15,035 nucleotides of DNA from Gammaproteobacteria bacterium (GTDB taxonomy: Bacteria; Pseudomonadota; Gammaproteobacteria; UBA6429; Thiohalophilaceae). Both the position numbers and the translations under genes were made by a program. This document shows, one piece after another, positions 9,018 to 15,035 of this stretch. Position 1 is the stretch's first letter. Each line of letters opens with the position of its first letter. The notes below the pieces were generated by a model. It had not been told where the DNA came from, ran no database searches, and saw only the letters and a list, made by a program, of their open reading frames with translations. The stretch covers positions 1 through 15,035 of the forward strand of contig JAHEIJ010000020.1 in assembly GCA_024639445.1 (NCBI GenBank). The letters are read 5' to 3'.

Positions 9018-10173
9018 TACCGGCAGCATCCCGCAAGGCATCTGCCTTGTCAGTTTTCTCCCAGGTAAAATCTCCATCCTTGCGACCAAAATGGCCATAG
9101 GCCGCCGTTTTGGCGTAGATTGGCCGCAACAGGTCCAGCATTTGTACCAGTCCCCCGGCGCGCAGATCAAAATGCTCACGCACCAATTCAACTATACGGG
9201 GTTCTTCGATTTTGCTGGTACCGAAAGTCTCAACGCTGATGGAGGTTGGTTCCGCGACACCAATGGCATAGGAAACCTGGATCTCGCAACGCTCAGCCAG
9301 GCCGGCAGCGACAATATTTTTTGCGACATAACGACCCGCATAGGCAGCGGATCGATCGACTTTGGACGGGTCCTTGCCCGAAAAGGCGCCACCGCCGTGC
9401 CGTGCCATGCCGCCATAGGTATCGACGATGATCTTGCGGCCAGTCAGACCGCAATCCCCAACCGGGCCACCGATGACAAAACGCCCGGTTGGATTAATAT
9501 AGTAGCGGGTATCCTTGTCGAGCCATTCAGCGGGTAATACTGGCTTGATGATTTCGTCCATCACGGCCTCATGGATGGCGTCTTGTGACATGTCAGGATC
9601 ATGCTGCGTGGACAATACCACCGCATCAATGCCAACCGGTTTATCATCCTCGTAACGAAACGTCACCTGGCTCTTGGCATCGGGACGTAACCAGGGCAGG
9701 GTCCCATTTTTACGTACCTCGGCCTGGCGTTTCACCAGGCGGTGGGCAAAGGTAATCGGCGCCGGCATGAGTACGTCGGTTTCGTTGCTGGCATAGCCAA
9801 ACATCAAGCCTTGGTCCCCGGCACCTTGTTCGTGATCTTCAGATTGATCCACACCCATGGCGATATCGGCAGATTGCTTGTCGATTGAAGAGAGAATGGC
9901 GCAGGATTCCCAGTCAAATCCCATCTCGGAGCTGTTATACCCGATTTCCTTGATTCGGCCACGAACGACCTCGTTCATGTCCACCCAGGCGGAGGTAGTG
10001 ATTTCACCGGCTATGACCACCATACCGGTATTGACCAGGGTTTCGCAGGCAACCCGCGCTTTGGTGTCTTGCTCCAGAATGGCATCAAGAATGGAATCAG
10101 ATATCTGGTCCGCAACCTTGTCCGGGTGGCCTTCAGAGACGGATTCAGATGTAAAGAGATGGGTACCTGCCAT
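9013..10173 (-). CDS. metK: S-adenosylmethionine synthetase (methionine adenosyltransferase)
   Basis: Makes S-adenosylmethionine from methionine and ATP; a cytoplasmic enzyme, usually a tetramer, needing Mg2+ and K+. The 386-aa protein has the usual bacterial length and all main motifs: GHPDK at 15-19 (ATP and metal site), the signature GAGDQG at 117-122, the second signature GGGAFSGKDP at 260-269, and the K+/Mg2+-type acidic residues around DQS-EDH. The ATG at 10173 is preceded by GAGG 7 bases upstream, and the opening MAGTHLFTSESVSEGH is typical. It is transcribed away from the thioredoxin-like gene and toward ahcY, which begins 172 bases downstream beyond a SAH riboswitch. The metK leader itself shows no SAM riboswitch I can recognise. 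Confidence 0.97.
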   Translation of the reverse strand: MAGTHLFTSESVSEGHPDKVADQISDSILDAILEQDTKARVACETLVNTGMVVIAGEITTSAWVDMNEVVRGRIKEIGYNSSEMGFDWESCAILSSIDKQSADIAMGVDQSEDHEQGAGDQGLMFGYASNETDVLMPAPITFAHRLVKRQAEVRKNGTLPWLRPDAKSQVTFRYEDDKPVGIDAVVLSTQHDPDMSQDAIHEAVMDEIIKPVLPAEWLDKDTRYYINPTGRFVIGGPVGDCGLTGRKIIVDTYGGMARHGGGAFSGKDPSKVDRSAAYAGRYVAKNIVAAGLAERCEIQVSYAIGVAEPTSISVETFGTSKIEEPRIVELVREHFDLRAGGLVQMLDLLRPIYAKTAAYGHFGRKDGDFTWEKTDKADALRDAAGI

Positions 10174-10280
10174 TGTTTTCCCTCAGATATGTTAAGCAGT
10201 GGCGGAGTTTAGCGGGTTGTTGGGAAAAATAACAGAATCGAGGTCTGTAATTTAGGGAACTTACTTGAGAGATGCTTACT

Positions 10281-10310
10281 AGTATAAGGTTGGCATGTCA
10301 GGGCGATGAA
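10281..10310 (-). promoter_or_regulatory. Weak candidate promoter for metK
   Basis: On the minus strand TATACT (10281-10286, 5 of 6 for a -10 box) lies 18 bases after TTCATC (10305-10310, only 3 of 6 for a -35 box). It would give a metK leader of about 100 bases. The divergent gap 10174-10405 must hold start sites for both directions, but no better pair was seen. Confidence 0.25.
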
Positions 10311-10405
10311 ATGCTTAAAATTTATTCTACCAATGTGAAATAATGGCGGGTCTTGAAACGATCTTAGTCATTTTTATTATCAATATTAAAATTAAGGGAA
10401 ATATT

Positions 10406-10963
10406 ATGGTCAGTCTGGAAACCCCCGTGTGTAATTTTGGTGAACCCGCAGTGGACTTCGCCTTACCCGGTGTGGATGGCAATGTCTGGAGATTGCAGGA
10501 CTGTAAGGGCGATAATGGCCTGCTGGTGATGTTTATTTGCAACCACTGTCCCTACGTGAAGGCCATTCGCGAACGCATTGTGAGAGATACGAAAGAGTTG
10601 CTCGAACATGGTGTCAAGAGTGTGGCCATTATGGCCAACGATCCGACGCAGTACGAGGAAGATTCCTTTGAAAATATGCAAAAAGTGGCTGAAGGGTTTG
10701 ATTTCCCCTTCCCATACCTGCTGGACGCGACGCAGGAGGTTGCCAAAGCCTATGGGGCGGTGTGTACCCCGGATTTCTTCGGGTATAACGGGGATTTGGC
10801 CTTGCAGTATCGAGGTCGGCTCGACGCCAGCCGTAAGGACACCGCACCTGCAGATGCCAGCCGGGATCTGTTTGATGCAATGCTGCAGGTGGCGCAAACG
10901 GGTCAGGGACCTGCGGAGCAAATCCCGAGTATGGGCTGTTCCATCAAATGGATAGAGGAATAA
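10406..10963 (+). CDS. Thioredoxin-family (peroxiredoxin-like, PRX_like1 type) protein
   Basis: A 185-aa soluble protein with a thioredoxin fold; probably a thiol-disulfide or peroxide-handling enzyme, substrate unknown. It has no signal peptide, so it should be cytoplasmic. The redox motif is CNHC at 45-48 within FICNHCPYVK, followed by the cis-Pro loop VCTPDFF (Pro122), and the family's closing signature MGCSIKW near 177-182. Cys9, Cys33, Cys120 and Cys178 are further cysteines. I start at the ATG at 10406, which has AAGG 8 bases upstream; the in-frame ATG at 10343 would add a 21-residue Ile-rich stretch without a binding site. It stands between divergent metK and the downstream tkt, with a 327-base gap after it, so it is probably its own unit. 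The function is not settled by context. Confidence 0.85.
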   Translation: MVSLETPVCNFGEPAVDFALPGVDGNVWRLQDCKGDNGLLVMFICNHCPYVKAIRERIVRDTKELLEHGVKSVAIMANDPTQYEEDSFENMQKVAEGFDFPFPYLLDATQEVAKAYGAVCTPDFFGYNGDLALQYRGRLDASRKDTAPADASRDLFDAMLQVAQTGQGPAEQIPSMGCSIKWIEE

Positions 10964-11290
10964 AACCGGAATTATGTAATAAGTATATTTTATGTGCATA
11001 TAGGCTTGAATTGACAGCTTAGTTTGCTATTGCCCGTGACCGCAAAAAAATGGGAAAATGCGCGGCTCATTCACCGGGGAAAGAAATTCAATCGGGTAGG
11101 ACGTTTGGTCACCTCCATTGTTTATGGTCAGGAAGGTCTTCAACTCCTGGCTTTGGTCCCAAGGTAATAAACAGAATTTCGGCCTGCTGTTTAGACAGTA
11201 GCCACGGGGCGTTATCAGGTCATGAGGCTGATGCCCGTTACGTTTTGTATTTTTTAGTCTTTTAATAGCTTTGAATCTGAGGGGAACTGT
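10964..11290 (+). other. Gene-free stretch before tkt: leader with tandem hairpins and T-rich tail
   Basis: No convincing gene lies here. A perfect TTGACA (11011-11016) has no -10 box at 16-18 bases, which could mean an activator-dependent promoter or chance. A 43-codon GTG-initiated frame (11036-11167) lacks a ribosome binding site. Two hairpins abut. The first pairs 11181-11190 with 11195-11203 (loop TTAG, one bulge). The second pairs ACGGG (11204-11208) with CCCGT (11234-11238) and ATCAG (11214-11218) with CTGAT (11228-11232). A T-rich run follows (11242-11263), then GAGGGG before the tkt ATG. The layout resembles a terminator or attenuator in the tkt leader. Confidence 0.45.
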
Positions 11291-13276
11291 ATGTCATCTC
11301 GCAAAGAACTCGCCAATGCAATCCGCGCTTTGAGTATGGATGCGGTGCAGAAAGCAAATTCCGGTCATCCGGGTGCTCCTATGGGCATGGCGGATATCGC
11401 TGAAGTCCTGTGGAACGATTACCTGAAGCATAACCCGGCTAATCCCGACTGGGCGGATCGTGATCGTTTTGTACTGTCAAACGGCCATGGCTCCATGCTG
11501 ATTTATTCCTTATTGCATCTGAGCGGTTACGAGCTGTCGATCGATGATCTGAAAAATTTCCGTCAGCTACATTCCAAGACGCCCGGACATCCAGAATACG
11601 GCTATGCACCTGGTGTTGAAACGACTACCGGTCCTCTCGGTCAGGGCATTACCAATGCCGTTGGTATGGCGATTGCGGAGAAGGCCCTGGCGGGTTATTT
11701 CAACCAGAAAGGTCATGACATCGTTGATCACCACACCTACGTGTTCATGGGTGATGGCTGTTTGATGGAAGGTATTTCCCATGAAGCCTGTTCATTAGCC
11801 GGTACCCTGGATTTAGGTAAGTTAATTGCATTCTGGGATGACAATGGTATTTCCATTGACGGTCATGTCGATGGCTGGTTTACCGATGATACTCCAAAGC
11901 GATTTGAATCTTATGGCTGGCACGTTATTCCGGATGTTGATGGCCATGATCCTGACGCATTGATTAAGGCCATTGATATGGCCAAGGCCATGACCGATAA
12001 GCCGACACTGATTTGCTGTAAAACCACCATAGGTTTTGGCTCGCCCAACAAGGCGGGTAGTCATGCCTGCCACGGTGCGCCCTTGGGTCAGGAAGAGATT
12101 AACTTGACCAAAGCCGCGTTGGGTTGGGATCACGATGCTTTCGAAGTGCCGAAGAATGTTTCTGCCGGCTGGAATGCCAGAGACAAAGGCGCCGAAGTTG
12201 AGAAGGCCTGGAATAAAAAGTTTGCAGCCTATAAAAAGGCTTATCCGGAATTGGCGAGCGAGTTTGAACGCCGCATGTCTGGTGATTTACCTGCAGACTG
12301 GGCGGCCAAGTCTGCGGAATTTATCGCGGCAACTAATGCGGCGGCCAAGACGACTGCCACGCGTAAGGCCTCACTCGCCTGTATTGAGGCTTATTCACCG
12401 ATGGCTCCGGAATTGTTCGGTGGCTCTGCCGACCTGGGTTGTTCCAATCTGACGGAATGGTCAGGCTACAAACCGATGATCAATAATGTCGAAGCCAACT
12501 ACGTCAATTACGGCGTGCGCGAATTCGGCATGTCCGCCATCATGAATGGCATTGCTCTGCACGGTGGTCTGATGCCCTTTGGTGCAACCTTCCTGATGTT
12601 CTCGGAATATGCGCGCAATGCCTTACGTATGGCGGCGTTAATGAAGATACAAAGCATTTTCGTCTATACCCATGATTCTATCGGCCTGGGTGAAGACGGT
12701 CCGACCCATCAGCCGGTCGAGCAAATCCCAACCTTACGCATGATTCCTAACATGGCGGTATGGCGTCCTTGTGACACAGTTGAGTCTGCCGTGTGCTGGA
12801 AGCTGGCAATTGAGCGTAAGGAAGGGCCAAGTTGCCTGATCTTTTCACGCCAGGATCTCACGCACCAGGTTCGCAATGATGAGCAAATCGAGAATATCGC
12901 CAAGGGCGGTTATATCCTGAAGGACTGTGCCGGTACACCGGATGCCATCATCATTGCTACCGGTTCTGAAGTCGCGCTGGCAATGGGCGCAGCCGAGCAA
13001 TTAGGCGGCAAGAAGATTCGGGTGGTTTCCATGCCATCAACAACGGCATTCGACGCGCAAGACGATTCTTATAAAGAAAGTGTCCTGCCAGACAATGTGA
13101 CTGCCCGCGTCGCTGTCGAAGCCGCGGTCACTGACAGTTGGTACAAGTACGTTGGCCTGAATGGCAAGGTGATCGGGATTAACCGTTTTGGTGAGTCAGC
13201 TCCGGCTGGTGAACTGTTCAAGGAATTCGGCTTCACCGTTGACAACGTCGTGAAGGCTGTTGAAGACGTTTTGTGA
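11291..13276 (+). CDS. tkt: Transketolase
   Basis: Thiamine-diphosphate enzyme that moves two-carbon units between sugar phosphates in the pentose phosphate and Calvin cycles; cytoplasmic homodimer. The 661-aa protein is nearly the length of E. coli TktA (663) and aligns by eye with it. The family landmarks are SGHPG (His26), the ThDP motif beginning GDG at 154-156 and ending with Asn185 in DDNG, catalytic Glu411 in VREFGMSAI, and HDSIGLGEDGPTHQP at 461-475 (His473). The ATG has GAGGGG 6 bases upstream. gap follows after 39 bases, so tkt-gap-pgk is probably one operon, as in several autotrophic gammaproteobacteria where the gene is also called cbbT. The sequence alone does not tell a Calvin-cycle from a general role. 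Confidence 0.97.
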   Translation: MSSRKELANAIRALSMDAVQKANSGHPGAPMGMADIAEVLWNDYLKHNPANPDWADRDRFVLSNGHGSMLIYSLLHLSGYELSIDDLKNFRQLHSKTPGHPEYGYAPGVETTTGPLGQGITNAVGMAIAEKALAGYFNQKGHDIVDHHTYVFMGDGCLMEGISHEACSLAGTLDLGKLIAFWDDNGISIDGHVDGWFTDDTPKRFESYGWHVIPDVDGHDPDALIKAIDMAKAMTDKPTLICCKTTIGFGSPNKAGSHACHGAPLGQEEINLTKAALGWDHDAFEVPKNVSAGWNARDKGAEVEKAWNKKFAAYKKAYPELASEFERRMSGDLPADWAAKSAEFIAATNAAAKTTATRKASLACIEAYSPMAPELFGGSADLGCSNLTEWSGYKPMINNVEANYVNYGVREFGMSAIMNGIALHGGLMPFGATFLMFSEYARNALRMAALMKIQSIFVYTHDSIGLGEDGPTHQPVEQIPTLRMIPNMAVWRPCDTVESAVCWKLAIERKEGPSCLIFSRQDLTHQVRNDEQIENIAKGGYILKDCAGTPDAIIIATGSEVALAMGAAEQLGGKKIRVVSMPSTTAFDAQDDSYKESVLPDNVTARVAVEAAVTDSWYKYVGLNGKVIGINRFGESAPAGELFKEFGFTVDNVVKAVEDVL

Positions 13277-13315
13277 TTTTAGTTTTAGACCATATATTTT
13301 TAGGAGAGATAAACA

Positions 13316-14320
13316 ATGACGATAAAAGTCGGTATTAATGGTTTTGGCCGTATCGGTCGTATGGCCTTCCGCGCTATTGCTAAAGAATTCAATGACATTG
13401 AAGTTGTTGGTATCAACGATCTTTTGGATGCTGATTACCTGGCATACATGCTGAAGTACGATTCAGTACATGGTCGTTTCGACGGTGATATTGCTGTTGA
13501 TGGTAATAACCTGGTTGTTAACGGCAAGAAAATTCGCCTGACTGCTGAACGTGATCCTGCAGATCTGAAGTGGAGCGATATTGGCGCTGATCTTGTTATC
13601 GAATGTACCGGGTTTTTCCTGACAGAAGAAACCTGCCAGAAACACATCGATGCGGGCGCCAAGAAAGTTGTGATGTCTGCACCTTCTAAAGATGGTACGC
13701 CGATGTTCGTGTACGGTGTTAACCACAAGACTTACGCGAGTCAGGCTATCGTATCCGCGGCTTCCTGTACTACAAACTGCCTGGCTCCTATCGCCAAGGT
13801 GCTGAATGACAATTGGGGCATCAAACGCGGTTTGATGACAACGGTTCACGCAGCAACCGCAACCCAGAAAACCGTAGACGGTCCTTCCATGAAAGACTGG
13901 CGCGGTGGTCGTGGTATTCTGGAAAACATCATTCCTTCTTCAACGGGGGCTGCCAAAGCTGTCGGTGTCGTTCTGCCTGAACTGAATGGCAAGCTGACGG
14001 GTATGGCTTTCCGTGTACCTACCTCTGATGTATCCGTGGTTGACCTGACCTGTGAGCTGGAAAAAGAAGCCAAGTATGAAGATATTTGTGCGGCGATGAA
14101 AAAAGCTTCAGAAAAGGGTGATATGAGCAAAACGCTGGCTTACACCGATGAGAAAGTGGTATCGACTGACTTCCGTGGTATCGGCCAGTCTTCCATCTTT
14201 GATGCCGAAGCCGGTATCGCACTGGATGGTACCTTCGTCAAGTTAATTTCCTGGTATGACAACGAGTACGGCTATACCTGTAATATGCTGCGTTTTGTTG
14301 AGCACGTTGCGGCCAATTAA
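13316..14320 (+). CDS. gap: Type I glyceraldehyde-3-phosphate dehydrogenase
   Basis: Interconverts glyceraldehyde-3-phosphate and 1,3-bisphosphoglycerate in glycolysis, gluconeogenesis or the Calvin cycle; cytoplasmic tetramer. The 334-aa protein has the Rossmann start INGFGRIGR at 7-15, NDLLDAD at 34-40 (an Asp-bearing region typical of NAD-preferring GapA), the active-site SCTTNC with Cys151, His178 in TTVHA, and the closing WYDNEYGY. It is very similar to E. coli GapA throughout. The ATG follows a GGAG 9 bases upstream. It is 39 bases after tkt and 155 bases before pgk; that last gap contains two strong hairpins that may set the ratio of Gap to Pgk. Coenzyme choice is an inference from the loop sequence. 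Confidence 0.97.
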   Translation: MTIKVGINGFGRIGRMAFRAIAKEFNDIEVVGINDLLDADYLAYMLKYDSVHGRFDGDIAVDGNNLVVNGKKIRLTAERDPADLKWSDIGADLVIECTGFFLTEETCQKHIDAGAKKVVMSAPSKDGTPMFVYGVNHKTYASQAIVSAASCTTNCLAPIAKVLNDNWGIKRGLMTTVHAATATQKTVDGPSMKDWRGGRGILENIIPSSTGAAKAVGVVLPELNGKLTGMAFRVPTSDVSVVDLTCELEKEAKYEDICAAMKKASEKGDMSKTLAYTDEKVVSTDFRGIGQSSIFDAEAGIALDGTFVKLISWYDNEYGYTCNMLRFVEHVAAN

Positions 14321-14348
14321 GGGCTGAGTATCCAGGCTAGTTGGGATT

Positions 14349-14371
14349 GGAGGTGAGTTTTACTCACCTCC
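14349..14371 (+). other. Perfect hairpin downstream of gap
   Basis: A 10-bp perfect inverted repeat, GGAGGTGAGT (14349-14358) and ACTCACCTCC (14362-14371), with a TTT loop, lies 28 bases after the gap stop. No T-run follows, so it is not a typical intrinsic terminator. It could protect the tkt-gap message from 3' exonucleases. The first arm resembles a Shine-Dalgarno but no reading frame follows it. Confidence 0.6.
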
Positions 14372-14421
14372 GATGCTTAAAACTTCGCAACCTGACACTT
14401 GTCACTATTTATTAAAGAGCT

Positions 14422-14464
14422 ATTTGTCAAACCAGGTGGTTTGCCAAATACCTTTTAAGTTTTT
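14422..14464 (+). terminator. Terminator-like or attenuator hairpin in the pgk leader
   Basis: ATTTG-T-CAAACC (14422-14433) pairs with GGTTTG-C-CAAAT (14438-14449) around an AGGT loop: 11 pairs with one T-C mismatch. It is followed by ACC, TTTT, AAG and TTTTT up to the pgk ribosome binding site (AGGAG, from 14465). The T-run is broken, so termination may be partial. Because it abuts the pgk binding site, it may instead affect translation. Confidence 0.45.
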
Positions 14465-14475
14465 AGGAGTAAAAC

Positions 14476-15035
14476 ATGTCTTTTATAAAGCTGGCTGATC
14501 TGGACCTTGCGGGCAAGCGCGTATTAATTCGCGCCGACCTGAACGTGCCTGTTAAAGATGGCAAGGTAACGTCGGATGCCCGAATCACCGCCTCCATGCC
14601 GACTATCGAGCATTGCCTGAAGGCTGGTGCAGCGGTAATGGTCATGTCCCACCGCGGTCGCCCGGAAGAAGGTGTGGCTGATGAAGAAAACTCCCTGCAA
14701 CCCATTGCCGATGACATGTCTGCCAAGCTGGGTAAAGAAGTTCGCCTGGTCAAGGATTATCTGGATAATGCACCGCAGGTTGCTGCGGGTGAAGTCGTTT
14801 TGCTTGAAAACGTCCGTTTCAATGCAGGTGAAAAGAAAGATAACGAAGAACTGGCAAAGAAGTATGCCAGTCTTTGCGACATCTTTGTGATGGATGCTTT
14901 CGGTACGGCACACCGCGCGCAGGCTTCAACCCATGGTGCGGGTAAATTCGCACCGGTTGCCTGTGCCGGTCTGTTGCTGGCGGATGAACTGGATAACCTT
15001 GCTAAGGCTTTGGCCAACCCGGCACGCCCAATGGT
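14476..15035 (+). CDS. pgk: Phosphoglycerate kinase (3' end cut by window edge)
   Basis: Transfers phosphate between 1,3-bisphosphoglycerate and ADP; the step beside Gap in glycolysis and, in reverse, in gluconeogenesis and the Calvin cycle. Only the first 186 codons are present, the N-terminal substrate-binding domain of a protein normally near 390 aa. Visible family motifs are RADLNVP at 19-25, the signature arginine loop SHRGRP at 58-63, LLENVRF at 109-115 and DAFGTAHRAQAS at 140-151. The ATG has AGGAG 6 bases upstream. The frame remains open to the last base, so this is an edge effect and not a truncated gene. It follows gap on the same strand and probably belongs to the tkt-gap-pgk operon, with hairpins in between that may tune its expression. 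Confidence 0.96.
   Translation, partial: MSFIKLADLDLAGKRVLIRADLNVPVKDGKVTSDARITASMPTIEHCLKAGAAVMVMSHRGRPEEGVADEENSLQPIADDMSAKLGKEVRLVKDYLDNAPQVAAGEVVLLENVRFNAGEKKDNEELAKKYASLCDIFVMDAFGTAHRAQASTHGAGKFAPVACAGLLLADELDNLAKALANPARPM

Noticed and set aside
10225..10248. Minus-strand ACAGA/TCTGT stem followed by a T-rich run in the metK leader, as an attenuator
   Set aside because: There are only five mostly weak base pairs, and no alternative fold or known SAM-sensing motif is seen.
10463..10999. 178-codon frame opposite the thioredoxin-like gene
   Set aside because: It is an antisense shadow of a gene with a clear CNHC motif and family signature.
11011..11039. Perfect TTGACA as a full sigma-70 promoter for tkt
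   Set aside because: The bases 16-18 positions downstream (around CCCGTG) bear no resemblance to a -10 box; kept only as a remark in the intergenic entry.
11050..11265. A 71-codon ATG-initiated frame on the + strand before tkt
   Set aside because: It has no ribosome binding site, a composition unlike its neighbours and no recognisable family, and it runs through the tkt leader hairpins.

Overview
The window looks like a chromosomal segment of a gammaproteobacterium with moderate G+C. It carries core metabolic genes and a type IV pilus chemosensory cluster. The evidence is the chpA-chpB-chpC order known from Pseudomonas and relatives, enzymes that closely resemble gammaproteobacterial forms (RsmE, GapA, transketolase, MetF), and a SAH riboswitch in front of ahcY. 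The tkt-gap-pgk cluster is common in autotrophic and sulfur-oxidising gammaproteobacteria, but no RuBisCO or sulfur gene is visible, so that lifestyle is only a possibility. I see no mobile element, CRISPR array, tRNA or rRNA.

Left part (1-5562, + strand): the 3' part of a very large hybrid chemotaxis kinase (ChpA/PilL type, cut by the left edge), a CheB-like methylesterase (ChpB) and a CheW-like adaptor (ChpC). Together they form the back half of a Pil-Chp pathway controlling twitching motility, surface sensing or cAMP.

Middle part (5615-10173, - strand, read right to left): metK, a SAH riboswitch, ahcY, metF, then rsmE. MetK makes S-adenosylmethionine (SAM), AhcY removes its by-product S-adenosylhomocysteine (SAH), and MetF supplies methyl-THF to remake methionine. 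RsmE is a SAM-dependent rRNA methyltransferase that may simply lie downstream. The riboswitch lies after metK, so it should raise ahcY (and probably metF) when SAH builds up, without acting on metK. A probable promoter overlaps the metK stop. A long imperfect palindrome lies between ahcY and metF.

Right part (10406-15035, + strand): divergent from metK come a thioredoxin/peroxiredoxin-like protein and, after a 327-base gap with folded RNA potential, tkt-gap-pgk (pgk cut by the right edge). These serve the Calvin cycle, pentose phosphate pathway or glycolysis/gluconeogenesis. Two strong inverted repeats lie between gap and pgk.

No wholly new system stands out. The points most worth checking are non-coding: the riboswitch and its start-codon arrangement, the ahcY-metF palindrome, the tkt leader, the gap-pgk hairpins, and the degenerate receiver of ChpB.
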